Below are positions 1-7,801 of a stretch of DNA of 22,226 nt, piece by piece. Source of the stretch: an uncultured Fidelibacterota bacterium (lineage in GTDB: Bacteria > Fidelibacterota > Fidelibacteria > Fidelibacterales > Fidelibacteraceae). The notes under the pieces were generated by a model that did no database searches, was not told the DNA's origin, and saw only the letters and a program-made list of their open reading frames with translations. The stretch is taken from NCBI GenBank assembly GCA_937862595.1, contig CALMFL010000208.1, positions 1 through 22,226 on the forward strand. Reading direction: 5' to 3'. The position numbers and the translations under genes were made by a program. Every line of letters starts with the position of its first letter. Within the stretch, counting starts at the first letter, position 1.

Positions 1-1
1 G

Positions 2-475
2 GCGGGAGATACGGGGCAGTTGATCCTTTTCGTCCTTTTTATGGGCGTCTGGATGGCGGACAGTTTCTGGCTGCGCAAGACGACCCTGCTCAACGATCTG
101 GTGCCCCTGTATGTCCGCATACCTCTGGCCATGATCGCCATGGCATTCTCCCTTATCCTGCTTTTCGGCAGCATGCGCCGCATTTTCGGGGAAAAGCGGG
201 AAAAGCCGGAGATCGTCCGCAGCGGCGTGTACCGGGTGATCCGGCATCCCATGTATGTGTCCGAGATCCTTATGTACAGTTGCCTCATCTTTCTGAACCT
301 TTCCCTGGCCGCCATGATCGTTCTGGCCCCCGGGATCGTCTTCCTGTATGCGATCTGCCGATACGAAGAGAAACTTCTTCTGAACTATTTCGGAGAGGAA
401 TATCGTGACTATATGAACGCCGTCCCGATGTGGATACCGCGATTTCGAACTGCAATAACCGGAGCAAAACGATGA
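2..475 (+). CDS. Isoprenylcysteine carboxyl methyltransferase (ICMT)/PEMT-like membrane protein, 5' partial
   Basis: The frame is open from the window edge, so the true start lies upstream; an in-frame TTG at 20 is only the first possible start inside the window. The visible part (about 157 residues) has roughly four hydrophobic segments and the C-terminal signature of the ICMT/phospholipid methyltransferase superfamily. That signature is GVYRVIRHPMY, where the RHP forms part of the SAM site, followed near the C-terminus by a conserved acidic segment (YEEKLLLNYFGEEYRDY) and a final IPRF. Members are integral membrane SAM-dependent methyltransferases, but substrates in bacteria are mostly unknown. 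The stop codon overlaps the start of the next gene (ATGA), which indicates translational coupling as the first visible gene of a five-gene operon. The family assignment is good; the substrate is unknown. Confidence 0.8.
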   Translation, partial: AGDTGQLILFVLFMGVWMADSFWLRKTTLLNDLVPLYVRIPLAMIAMAFSLILLFGSMRRIFGEKREKPEIVRSGVYRVIRHPMYVSEILMYSCLIFLNLSLAAMIVLAPGIVFLYAICRYEEKLLLNYFGEEYRDYMNAVPMWIPRFRTAITGAKR

Positions 476-1137
476 TCAAAATAAAGATCCTGTACGACAA
501 TACGTCCTGCCGCAAAGACCTGACCTCCGACTGGGGTTTTTCCGCCTATATCGAAGCCGGCGGGCGGCACATTCTTTTTGACACCGGCTCCGACGGGCAC
601 ATCCTGATGGGGAATATGCGGCGCATGCAGGTGGAGCCCTCCGTGATCGACATGGTCTTTATCTCGCACAATCATTTTGACCATATCGGCGGACTTGCGA
701 GTTTCCTGCACGATAACCCCGACGTTGACGTCTATGTCCCCGAATCCCTTCGGGGTGTAAAACGCGCCCGGAACATTGTGCATGTCAGCGCGCCGCTGCG
801 GATATCGGAGACCTTGTTCTCCACGGGCGAATTGCCCGGAAATGAACAGGCGCTCATCATCGCCTCCCCGGAAGGCAGCGTCGTGATCGTCGGCTGTTCC
901 CATCCCGGCCTGGAACGGATCAAGGAAGCCGCAAGCCGGAACGGAAAGATACACATGATCCTGGGCGGCCTCCATGAGTTCCATCAGTATGACCTGCTTG
1001 AAGATGTGGACCTTGTCTGTCCGACCCATTGCACCCGCTTCATCAAGGGCATTGCGGAACATTTTCCCGAAAAATATATCCCGGGCGGCGCCGGAAGGTG
1101 CGTCACGATACCCTATAAACCCGACGCGGCGCTATGA
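472..1137 (+). CDS. MBL-fold metallohydrolase, COG1237 type
   Basis: This 221-residue protein has the metallo-beta-lactamase fold signature HNHFDH at residues 66-71, preceded by FDTGSDG at 36-42. Further likely metal ligands lie in GCSHPG (141-146), GGLH (165-168) and THCT (185-188). The FDTG, GCSH, GGLH and CPTHCT series is typical of the COG1237 group, which includes an archaeal enzyme annotated as 7,8-dihydropterin-6-methyl-4-(beta-D-ribofuranosyl)-aminobenzene-5'-phosphate synthase. I chose the ATG at 472, not the in-frame codon at 430, because it has a GGAG at 461-464 and overlaps the previous stop as ATGA. Its own stop overlaps the next start in the same way. The substrate is not known. 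It is probably a cytoplasmic zinc or iron hydrolase. Confidence 0.85.
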   Translation: MIKIKILYDNTSCRKDLTSDWGFSAYIEAGGRHILFDTGSDGHILMGNMRRMQVEPSVIDMVFISHNHFDHIGGLASFLHDNPDVDVYVPESLRGVKRARNIVHVSAPLRISETLFSTGELPGNEQALIIASPEGSVVIVGCSHPGLERIKEAASRNGKIHMILGGLHEFHQYDLLEDVDLVCPTHCTRFIKGIAEHFPEKYIPGGAGRCVTIPYKPDAAL

Positions 1138-1985
1138 AAACCTTTCTCGATTGCATTCCGTGTTTTGTAAAACAGGCCCTGCGCGCCGGCCGCACGGCAA
1201 GCCGCAATGAAGCTGAGATCAAAGCCCTGCTTGACCGGATAGGCAGACGGATCGAAAGTATTTCCCTTGAGCACAGCCCGCCGGAGATGGGACTGATCAT
1301 CTATGACGAGATCCGGAAGATCACGGGGGTGGAAGACCTCTATGAAAAAGAGAAAAAGGAACATATTGCCGAAGCGCTGCGCCTCTACCCGAAAATGGTC
1401 AGAGCGCGGGACAGCTCCGCAGATCCCCTGCTGACGGCGATCCGCATGGCGATCGCGGGGAATGTGATCGATCTTGGCATGGAAAAGAACTTTCATATCG
1501 AGGACGACCTGCAGTCCGTCCTTGAACAGGAATTCGCCCTCTGCGATATCGCGGACTTTAAGCGCGTTCTGGCCGCGGCGGAACATATCCTGTACCTGGG
1601 GGACAATGCGGGTGAATCGGTGTTTGACAGGATCCTGATAGAGGTCTTGGGCAAACCCGTCGTCTATGCGGTCCGCGGCAGGGCCATTATCAACGATGTC
1701 ACCCGGGAAGACGCCCTTGCGTCGGGACTGGGCGGTGTTGCGGAAATCATCTCCTCCGGATCTCCGGCGCCGGCCACGATCCTGAAATACTGTAATGAAG
1801 ATTTTTTAGAACGCTTCAATAAAGCGGATATGATCATCAGCAAGGGACAGGGCAACTACGAAGGGCTTTCGGAAACGGACCGGCCGGTATTTTTCCTGCT
1901 GAAGGCAAAATGTCCGGTCATTGCCCGTGACATCGGCGTGGAGGAAGATGATATCGTTCTGAAATATGCGCTTAAAAAACAATAA
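1134..1985 (+). CDS. DUF89 family damage-control phosphatase (ARMT1-like)
   Basis: The protein has 283 residues. It carries the CxxC pair at residues 7 and 10 that marks the prokaryotic subgroup of DUF89 (COG1578). The core motifs are GDNAGE at 156-161, RGRAIINDVT at 181-190 and KGQGNYE at 237-243, where the Asp/Asn/Glu residues form the metal site. DUF89 proteins are metal-dependent phosphatases. Characterised members remove damaged or excess phosphometabolites such as sugar phosphates and 4'-phosphopantetheine derivatives, and in archaea relatives act in coenzyme or phosphosugar metabolism. The start codon overlaps the previous stop (ATGA). Its place between an MBL-fold hydrolase and a CGGC-domain protein suggests a shared substrate or cofactor, which is inference. 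The family assignment is strong; the substrate is unknown. Confidence 0.88.
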   Translation: MKTFLDCIPCFVKQALRAGRTASRNEAEIKALLDRIGRRIESISLEHSPPEMGLIIYDEIRKITGVEDLYEKEKKEHIAEALRLYPKMVRARDSSADPLLTAIRMAIAGNVIDLGMEKNFHIEDDLQSVLEQEFALCDIADFKRVLAAAEHILYLGDNAGESVFDRILIEVLGKPVVYAVRGRAIINDVTREDALASGLGGVAEIISSGSPAPATILKYCNEDFLERFNKADMIISKGQGNYEGLSETDRPVFFLLKAKCPVIARDIGVEEDDIVLKYALKKQ

Positions 1986-1996
1986 AGGAATAACCC

Positions 1997-2449
1997 ATGA
2001 AAAAAGATAAGGTCCGTATCGGTATCATTATCTGCCATCGCTACCAGAGCTGTGCCGGAGGAAAATGTTTCCGGGCGCTGCGCGAACGGGAAGGTGCGTT
2101 TTCATGCTATCCCCGGGAAAGCGATGTCGAGATCGTCGGATATACGAGCTGCGGCGGCTGTCCGGGCGGAAACGTTGAATACGCGCCCGAAGAAATGATC
2201 CGGAACGGCGCGGAGGTCATCCATCTGGCAACCGGACTTGTCGTGGGCTACCCGCCCTGCCCGCGTATCGATCACTTCAAACGCTTTATTGAAACGCGCT
2301 ACAAGATCCCCGTGATCATCGGGACCCATCCCATTCCCGAAAAGTATCGGCGTGTTCACACCGAACTCGGAACATGGGAAGGCGGGAAATGGAAGGAGAT
2401 CCTGAAAGACCTGCAGGATCCGCCCGAAGTGCAAAAGGCCTATAATTAG
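1997..2449 (+). CDS. CGGC domain-containing protein
   Basis: This 150-residue cysteine-rich protein shows the CGGC motif at residues 52-55 in SCGGCPGG. Further cysteines lie at 13, 19, 24 (CAGGKC), 37 and 88. This spacing is characteristic of the CGGC domain (PF08821), a presumed metal- or cluster-binding domain found mostly in anaerobic bacteria and archaea, with no established biochemical role. A purine-rich AAGGAA stands before the ATG. The gene begins 11 bases after the DUF89 stop and ends 8 bases before the radical SAM start, so it is very probably co-transcribed with both. It has no signal peptide and is likely cytoplasmic. Confidence 0.85.
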   Translation: MKKDKVRIGIIICHRYQSCAGGKCFRALREREGAFSCYPRESDVEIVGYTSCGGCPGGNVEYAPEEMIRNGAEVIHLATGLVVGYPPCPRIDHFKRFIETRYKIPVIIGTHPIPEKYRRVHTELGTWEGGKWKEILKDLQDPPEVQKAYN

Positions 2450-2457
2450 AGAGTATC

Positions 2458-3405
2458 ATGACATTTCAATATCTTTTCGGGCCCGTTCCTTCGCGGCGGC
2501 TGGGCGTTTCTCTGGGAGTAGATCTGGTTCCCTTCAAGGTCTGTTCCCTGAATTGCGTCTACTGCGAGTGCGGGGCGACCAACCGCCTGACGGTCCGCCG
2601 GGATGAATACGTCCCCTTCGCGGCGGTGACCGGCGAACTGACAGCCTATTTCCAGAATAACCCGGCACCGGACTATATCACGTTTTCAGGCTCCGGCGAG
2701 CCCACCCTGAACAGCCGCATCGGAGAACTGATCCTCTTCATCAAGGAACGTTTCCCCGGGATACCGGTTGCCGTACTGACGAACGGCACGCTCTTCCCGG
2801 ATCCCGCGGTGCGGAAGGAAGTCCTGCCCGCCGATCTGATCATGCCTTCTCTGGACGCCGCCACGCAGAGCGCCTTTCTGAAGCTGAACCGGCCGCATCA
2901 CGATCTGGGGGTTGAACGCCATATCCGGGGACTTGAGGATCTCCGAAAAGAATACACGGGAAAGATCTGGCTGGAAGTGTTCATTCTTCCGGGCTACAAC
3001 GATGACGCAAAGAACCTGGCCGCGCTGAAAGCCGCCCTTGAACGCACGGGCGCGGACCTTATCCAGCTCAACACCCTGGACCGCCCCGGAACGGTCGGCG
3101 GATTGCGTCCCGCTGGCGCGGAAGCCTTAGAAAAGATCAAGGAAGACTGGGGTCTTCCGCAGGTGGAGATCATTGCGCCGGTATCGGAACGCAAGGAAAA
3201 ACCTTCGTTCAGAAAAGACGTTGAAAATGCCATTCTTGAGACCGTCACCCGGCGGCCCTGCACGGTCGGGGATCTGTCCGGCATACTCGGACTGCACATC
3301 AACGAAGTGAACAAATACCTCGATACGCTCGAAGCGGAGGGAAAGATCGAGCCCCTGGAAATGCAGCGCGGCGTGTTCTATCAGCGTAAACACAATGCCG
3401 GGTAA
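2458..3405 (+). CDS. Radical SAM protein (COG0731, TYW1-like) with C-terminal winged helix
   Basis: This 315-residue protein opens with FGPVPSRRLGVSLG, typical of COG0731 radical SAM proteins. The cluster-binding motif CSLNCVYC (CxxxCxxC) is at residues 29-36, and a SAM-contacting GSGEPTL lies at 78-84. After the barrel, roughly residues 245-310 look like a winged-helix domain (TVGDLSGILGLHINEVNKYL, then a beta-wing ending before the stop). It is shorter than archaeal TYW1 and the window shows no tRNA partner, so wyosine synthesis should not be assumed. It is the last gene of the five-gene operon, 8 bases after the CGGC gene. The radical SAM class is certain; the reaction is unknown. Confidence 0.88.
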   Translation: MTFQYLFGPVPSRRLGVSLGVDLVPFKVCSLNCVYCECGATNRLTVRRDEYVPFAAVTGELTAYFQNNPAPDYITFSGSGEPTLNSRIGELILFIKERFPGIPVAVLTNGTLFPDPAVRKEVLPADLIMPSLDAATQSAFLKLNRPHHDLGVERHIRGLEDLRKEYTGKIWLEVFILPGYNDDAKNLAALKAALERTGADLIQLNTLDRPGTVGGLRPAGAEALEKIKEDWGLPQVEIIAPVSERKEKPSFRKDVENAILETVTRRPCTVGDLSGILGLHINEVNKYLDTLEAEGKIEPLEMQRGVFYQRKHNAG

Positions 3406-3441
3406 GGATACCCCCGCGCCGGATTTATTTTATTGTAAAGA

Positions 3442-3470
3442 TTGAAGTTCGGATATTTTTACCCTAAATT
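3442..3470 (+). promoter_or_regulatory. Candidate sigma70-type promoter upstream of dtd
   Basis: TTGAAG (3442-3447) and TAAATT (3465-3470) are separated by exactly 17 bases inside an AT-rich 89-base gap. Each box matches the consensus at four of six positions. The predicted transcription start would lie about 18 bases before the dtd ATG, leaving room for the purine-rich ribosome site near 3486-3492. The gap also marks the break between the first operon and the dtd operon. The evidence is pattern matching only. Confidence 0.35.
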
Positions 3471-3494
3471 ATTGCTTAAAATAAAGACAGGACC

Positions 3495-3941
3495 ATGATC
3501 GCCGTCATACAACGAGTAAAAAAAGCGGAAGTCAGCGTGGGCGGCCGGATCATCGGCCGGATCGGGAACGGTCTGGCGGTCCTGCTGGGCGTCGCTGCGG
3601 GTGACGGCGATACGGACGCCGCCTTTCTGGCCGGCAAGATCGTCGGCCTGAGGATATTTCCCGACACCGAAGGCAAAATGAACATTTCCCTGAAAGACGC
3701 CGGAGGATCGGCCCTGGTCGTTTCGCAGTTCACCCTCTGCGGGGACTGGCGGAAAGGCCGCCGGCCGAGCTTTACGGGCGCGGCGGCGCCGGATGAAGGA
3801 GAACGTCTCTACACCCTCTTCTGCGAACAGCTCCGGGCGCAGGCGATCCCGGTCGAACAGGGGGAATTCGGGGCGATGATGGACGTAGCGCTGATCAACG
3901 AAGGTCCCGTGACATTCGTACTTGACAGCAAGGACATTTGA
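3495..3941 (+). CDS. dtd: D-aminoacyl-tRNA deacylase
   Basis: The protein has 148 residues, the normal length for the family. It opens MIAVIQRVKKAEVSVGG and contains the two diagnostic motifs SQFTL (77-81) and NEGPVT (135-140). The Gly-cisPro pair in the second motif (G137-P138) is inserted into the active site of the dimer partner and enforces chirality. The enzyme hydrolyses D-aminoacyl-tRNA, and also glycyl-tRNA(Ala), in the cytoplasm as a translation proofreading step. The family usually has NxGPVT, and the Glu at x is acceptable. Its stop overlaps a possible start of the B12-binding gene (TGATG), so the two are probably translationally coupled. It appears to head a six-gene operon running to about 7571. 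Confidence 0.96.
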   Translation: MIAVIQRVKKAEVSVGGRIIGRIGNGLAVLLGVAAGDGDTDAAFLAGKIVGLRIFPDTEGKMNISLKDAGGSALVVSQFTLCGDWRKGRRPSFTGAAAPDEGERLYTLFCEQLRAQAIPVEQGEFGAMMDVALINEGPVTFVLDSKDI

Positions 3942-3958
3942 TGCAAACAGAGGATAAT

Positions 3959-4369
3959 ATGGAAAAAAAGATACGAATCGTATTGGCTAAACCCGGGCTT
4001 GACGGACACGACCGGGGGGCAAAAGTGATCGCGAACGCTTTGCGCGACGCCGGCATGGAAGTGATCTACCTGGGCTTGCGGCAAACACCCGAGATGGTCG
4101 TTTCGGCGGCCGTTCATGAAGATGCGGACGTCATATCCCTGTCGATCCTTTCCGGTGCGCACATGACCATTTTCCCGAAGGTGATGGACCTGATGAAGGA
4201 GAACGGCATGGAAGACGTCCTCCTGATCGGCGGCGGCGTCATTCCGGAAGAGGACATGCAGGAACTGAGGGCCATGGGCGTTGCCGAGATCTTCGGTCCC
4301 GGAACGCCGACATCCGCGATCATTGACTATATTCAGAAATGGTTCCAAAAAAGTCCGCGGAACATGTAA
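3959..4369 (+). CDS. Stand-alone cobalamin-binding domain, methylmalonyl-CoA mutase C-terminal type
   Basis: This 136-residue protein consists almost only of the B12-binding Rossmann-like domain. The signature DGHDRG is at residues 15-20, with His17 the expected lower axial cobalt ligand. It is followed by SILSGAH and the IGGG loop. The sequence is typical of the small subunit or C-terminal domain of acyl-CoA mutases that interconvert methylmalonyl-CoA and succinyl-CoA or related pairs. The catalytic TIM-barrel subunit is not in this window. In-frame starts exist at 3938 and 3941, but 3959 has an AGAGGA ribosome site 6 bases upstream and gives the family's usual N-terminus. It could also serve a different mutase or be a regulatory cobalamin carrier. 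Confidence 0.9.
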   Translation: MEKKIRIVLAKPGLDGHDRGAKVIANALRDAGMEVIYLGLRQTPEMVVSAAVHEDADVISLSILSGAHMTIFPKVMDLMKENGMEDVLLIGGGVIPEEDMQELRAMGVAEIFGPGTPTSAIIDYIQKWFQKSPRNM

Positions 4370-4389
4370 GATAATGTTAAGGGGGACAT

Positions 4390-5085
4390 ATGGGGGCGAC
4401 GAAAACGACCATGAAGCAGTGGCCGGAAGATGACCGGCCGCGTGAAAAATGTTTACGGCAGGGGATCGAGACCCTGAGCCATGCGGAACTGCTGGCGATC
4501 CTGTTGCAATCCGGAACGGCAAAGCAGACCGCGCTCGATATCGCGAAACAGCTGCTGTCAGAGAATGACGGACTTCTGCAGCTGGGGATGATGACAACGG
4601 GAGCTCTTTCAAAACATCACGGCGTAGGGCCGGCAAAGGCCGCGACCCTGGCGGCCGCCTTTCAGCTGGGCGCACGATTTCACGAGGCGCTTCAGATGAG
4701 CGACATGCCGGTGATCACGGGTCCGGAAAGCGTGGCGAACGCCTATGGGGAGCGGATGCGGCTGATGAACAAGGAAGTCTGCAAGGTGATCCTGCTGAAC
4801 CGCGCGCACCGTGCAACCCGCGATATCACCATATCCGTCGGGAGCATCAGCGCTTCGATCGTGCATCCGCGGGAAGTGTTTAAACCCGCGATCGACTACC
4901 TGGCCTCCGCCATCATCCTGATGCACAACCACCCGAGCGGCGAACTGAAACCTAGCAGGCAGGATATCGAGATCACCCGCACGATCCGCCAGGCGGGAGA
5001 GATCCTGGACATACCCTTGCTGGATCATATCATTATCGGGCATTCGGGTTATGTCAGCCTGCGCGAACAGGGACACATGGAGTAG
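4390..5085 (+). CDS. radC: RadC family JAB-domain protein
   Basis: The protein has 231 residues, a typical length. The N-terminal WPEDDRPREK and HAELLAILLQSG segments are family hallmarks. A helix-hairpin-helix lies at about 76-87 (HHGVGPAKAATL). The JAB/MPN metal motif HNHPSG is at 179-184, with PSRQD giving Asp192. RadC proteins were once linked to recombinational repair, but the biochemical function of this JAMM-like metalloprotein family is unresolved. The ATG at 4390 has GGGGGA just upstream. A later in-frame Met at residue 8 is also plausible. It sits 20 bases after the B12-domain gene and 5 bases before the TPR gene, so it is probably an operon member. Confidence 0.93.
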   Translation: MGATKTTMKQWPEDDRPREKCLRQGIETLSHAELLAILLQSGTAKQTALDIAKQLLSENDGLLQLGMMTTGALSKHHGVGPAKAATLAAAFQLGARFHEALQMSDMPVITGPESVANAYGERMRLMNKEVCKVILLNRAHRATRDITISVGSISASIVHPREVFKPAIDYLASAIILMHNHPSGELKPSRQDIEITRTIRQAGEILDIPLLDHIIIGHSGYVSLREQGHME

Positions 5086-5090
5086 AACAA

Positions 5091-5873
5091 ATGGAACGAC
5101 TGACGTTTTATGAACGCGGCCAGGAGATCCTGGAACACCTGGACAGGAACGAGGACGAAACGGCGCTGAAAAAAGCCGTTAGACTGCTGAATAACCATCC
5201 GGAAAACGCCCTGGTCTGGTTCATCCTGGGACTGTGCCATTACCAGAAACAGGATATTTTCAATGCGATCGACAGCTTTACCCACGTCCTGCGTTACGAC
5301 CCGGATTTCATTTCCGCGGCGGAAATGCTCCTGAAACTCAACAAGGACAATTATTCCGTCGGCGAGCTGAAGTATATCTACAGCCTGATCATCGCGCATA
5401 AAGAAGGGACCCGGGAAATGTACCAGTACCTTCAGAAATTCGCCGATGTGATCCCGGTCGTGGATCTGACGGTACCCAATATCGGACAGGACGAACTGAA
5501 GGCCGAGACCCTCCCGGGGTCCGACGATAACGCATACATCCAGCACCTGATCAATGAAATGGACAAGCCCGCCCCGGCGGAGGAAATCCCCCCGTCCGCG
5601 CCGAAAAAAGAGATATCGATCATCCCCGAATCCGGTTACACGCCCCCGAAAAAACAAACGCCCGTTACGGCGCAGAATACCAACAGGATCAGTACGCAGA
5701 CCCATTACGGAATCGAGACCATGACCATGGCGACCCTGTATATCCGGCAGGGGCTTTACGAACAGGCCATGGGGATCCTCCTCAAACTGCAGCAGCGCGA
5801 CCCCGCATCCCAGCGCATTAAAGAAGAGATCGACCGGGTGAACATTTTGATGAAGGAAGCAAAGAAGGAATAA
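5091..5873 (+). CDS. Tetratricopeptide-repeat protein
   Basis: This 260-residue protein has TPR helices at the N-terminus (about residues 1-75, including ALVWFILGLCHYQKQDIFNA and the linked YDPDF). A Pro/Thr/Gln-rich low-complexity linker follows at about 145-205. A final TPR-like unit lies at about 212-250 (MATLYIRQGLYEQAMGILLK, then RDPAS). It has no signal peptide and no membrane segment, so it is probably a cytoplasmic scaffold. The ribosome site GGAG lies inside the end of radC, and only 5 bases separate the genes. The specific role is unknown; the family is clear from the repeats. Confidence 0.8.
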   Translation: MERLTFYERGQEILEHLDRNEDETALKKAVRLLNNHPENALVWFILGLCHYQKQDIFNAIDSFTHVLRYDPDFISAAEMLLKLNKDNYSVGELKYIYSLIIAHKEGTREMYQYLQKFADVIPVVDLTVPNIGQDELKAETLPGSDDNAYIQHLINEMDKPAPAEEIPPSAPKKEISIIPESGYTPPKKQTPVTAQNTNRISTQTHYGIETMTMATLYIRQGLYEQAMGILLKLQQRDPASQRIKEEIDRVNILMKEAKKE

Positions 5874-5877
5874 GAAC

Positions 5878-6951
5878 ATGAACACGATGAAACTGAAACG
5901 GCTGAGGGAAACCTTCAACGACAGCCGGATCGACGGCATTCTGCTGCGAACCGGATCCAACCTGCGCTATATTTCCGGATATTCCGGATCGAACGGCTTG
6001 TGCTATGTCGGCCGCGAGGACGCCTGGTTTTTTACGGATTTCAGGTACAAAACGCAAAGCGCCGCCGAAGTGAACAATATGAATATCATCGTCCCCGAGG
6101 AAGGGGACCTCTTCGCCGCGCTCGAAAAAAGCGGATGCATCCTTCCCGGAACAACGGTCGGTTTCGAGGGCAACCGCCTTTCCTACGAAGAGGCGGAAAA
6201 GATGATCGCGATGTTCCCCAAGACAGTCTTTAAGAACACCGCCATGCTGATGGAAGAGCTTGCTTCGGTAAAAGAGGCGGAAGAACTGGACGCCCTCCGG
6301 GAAGCGGCGCGCATCAGCGACGCGGCCTTTGCCCGCCTGCTGGATGATATCCGTCCGGGCATCACGGAACGTCAGCTGGACGCGAAATTATCGTTTATCA
6401 TGAAGTCGCTGGGAAGCGAACGGGACAGTTTCGACACCATTGTTGCCTCGGGTCCCAATAGCGCCCGTCCCCACCACAAACCCACGGAAAGGGTCCTGCA
6501 AAAGGGAGACTTTGTCACGATCGACTTCGGAGCGATGAGCCGGGGATATCACGGGGACGTGACGCGCACCGTCTGTCTCGGCAAGGCGGATGCGAAACAG
6601 CGCGAGATCTATACGATCGTACAGGATGCGCAGATGACCGCGCTGAAAGGCATCCGGGCGGGACTGACGGGGAAAGCCGTGGATGCCATGTCCCGCGATC
6701 TGATCGCCGCAAAAGGCTACGGCGACTATTTCGGACACGGACTGGGGCACGGGCTCGGACTCGAGATCCACGCGGAGCCGCGCCTGTCGCCGAAGTACGA
6801 CAAGGTCCTGAAACCGAACCAGGTGGTCACGGTGGAACCGGGGATCTACCTCCCCGGATGGGGCGGCGTCCGCATCGAGGATGATGTCATTGTCACCGAA
6901 ACCGGATGCGAGATCATCACCGCCTCGCCCCGCGATCTGCTCGAACTCTAA
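5878..6951 (+). CDS. M24 family Xaa-Pro aminopeptidase
   Basis: The 357-residue protein has a creatinase-type N-terminal domain (about 1-130) followed by the pita-bread catalytic domain. The five expected metal ligands are visible: D216 (IDFGA), D227 (GDVTRT), H291 (GHGLGHGLGLEIH), E320 (VEPGIYLPG) and E334 (VRIEDD). A substrate-contacting PHHKPT lies at 199-204. It is a cytoplasmic dimetal peptidase that removes N-terminal residues preceding proline. Its length and N-domain match the short PepQ/YpdF-like dipeptidase or aminopeptidase P group, and these cannot be told apart here. It starts 4 bases after the TPR gene and belongs to the same operon. Confidence 0.92.
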   Translation: MNTMKLKRLRETFNDSRIDGILLRTGSNLRYISGYSGSNGLCYVGREDAWFFTDFRYKTQSAAEVNNMNIIVPEEGDLFAALEKSGCILPGTTVGFEGNRLSYEEAEKMIAMFPKTVFKNTAMLMEELASVKEAEELDALREAARISDAAFARLLDDIRPGITERQLDAKLSFIMKSLGSERDSFDTIVASGPNSARPHHKPTERVLQKGDFVTIDFGAMSRGYHGDVTRTVCLGKADAKQREIYTIVQDAQMTALKGIRAGLTGKAVDAMSRDLIAAKGYGDYFGHGLGHGLGLEIHAEPRLSPKYDKVLKPNQVVTVEPGIYLPGWGGVRIEDDVIVTETGCEIITASPRDLLEL

Positions 6952-6968
6952 GACCGGGAAGCTGCACT

Positions 6969-7571
6969 ATGACACGACCCGCACCGGCAGTTAAAAATAT
7001 CGTTTTTGATCTGGGCAACATCATCATGGATGTGGATTACCGGCGCTTTACCGATGCCATGGGCTGGGACTATGAGGCCTTTAAGCGTTTTTTCGGATCA
7101 CCCTTCTTCAGGGAGTTCGAGACCGGAAAACGAAGTGAGGACGAGTTTTTCAAAGAACTCAATGCATGCATTCCCCTCGCACCGGGCGATGAAAAGCGCT
7201 ACCGGGATAATATTCACAAGGCATTCTCCATGCGGACCCGCACCTGGGCGATGATCCACTGGCTTAAAAAACGGCATCCCGTTTTCCTTTTTTCCAATAC
7301 CAACTCCCTGGATTTTGACGCGATATGCAAGCAAACGGACCTTAACCGGGTTATCCGGTTTTTTTATGTTTCTTATGTGGAAGGCTTTATTAAACCCGAC
7401 CCGCGCGCTTATGCCAGATTTGAACAAATGTTCACTGTCGACCCCGCCGAAACGCTCTTTGTGGATGACCGGGAAGAAAATGTTCTGGCCGCCCGGCAGG
7501 CCGGATGGAAGGCGGAAGCGATCGGGAATGAGGACGGACTGTTTGAGGTGCTGAAACACTATTCTCTGTGA
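6969..7571 (+). CDS. HAD-superfamily IA phosphatase, YihX-like
   Basis: The 200-residue protein has the HAD motifs in order: nucleophile Asp14 in FDLGN, motif II Ser109 in FSNTNS, Lys142 in KPDPRAY, and the acidic pair D166-D167 in FVDDREEN. The second residue of the usual DxD motif is Gly here (DLG), as in YihX-type sugar-phosphate phosphatases. The cap region (about 25-95) is helical. The ATG at 6969 was chosen over the in-frame codon at 6906, which lies inside the peptidase gene. GGGAAG precedes it. It is the last gene of the dtd operon. The substrate is probably a small phosphorylated metabolite; glucose-1-phosphate is only a family precedent. Confidence 0.88.
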   Translation: MTRPAPAVKNIVFDLGNIIMDVDYRRFTDAMGWDYEAFKRFFGSPFFREFETGKRSEDEFFKELNACIPLAPGDEKRYRDNIHKAFSMRTRTWAMIHWLKKRHPVFLFSNTNSLDFDAICKQTDLNRVIRFFYVSYVEGFIKPDPRAYARFEQMFTVDPAETLFVDDREENVLAARQAGWKAEAIGNEDGLFEVLKHYSL

Positions 7572-7721
7572 TCTTGCACTTTTCAAAGAACAAATGATCA
7601 ACGATTATCTTTGTGGTTTTATCCCGGGCTTTCCGGGAAAACCCGGCAGATGATAAGGTTATACTCATAAACCTCGGGCATTTAGGGGGAAGGCGGTTCC
7701 GGATATGCGGGCCAATAGAGG

Positions 7722-7743
7722 GGGACATGCCCTGAGATGTCCC
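7722..7743 (+). other. Hairpin in the gap before the PAP2 gene
   Basis: A perfect 7-bp inverted repeat, GGGACAT and ATGTCCC, with an 8-base loop, lies in the 230-base gap 7572-7801. The T-rich stretch that follows begins about nine bases downstream, so this is at best an imperfect intrinsic terminator for the dtd operon. It could also act as a leader structure for the PAP2 gene. The same gap holds a smaller hairpin around 7621-7637 (TCCCGG and CCGGGA). No tRNA or riboswitch consensus was recognised. Confidence 0.35.
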
Positions 7744-7801
7744 GGCGACAAATTTCTCTTTTTCATTTTATCTTTGGCGTTCTTTTCACTATTTTCGACG
7801 T

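Noticed and set aside
409..1062. Long minus-strand frame opposite the MBL-fold gene
   Set aside because: It is a shadow of the GC-rich plus-strand gene; the protein is His/Gly/Asp-rich with no recognisable domain.
3400..3413. GGGTA/TACCC hairpin at the end of the radical SAM gene as a terminator
   Set aside because: The stem has only five pairs, includes the stop codon and is not followed by a T-run.
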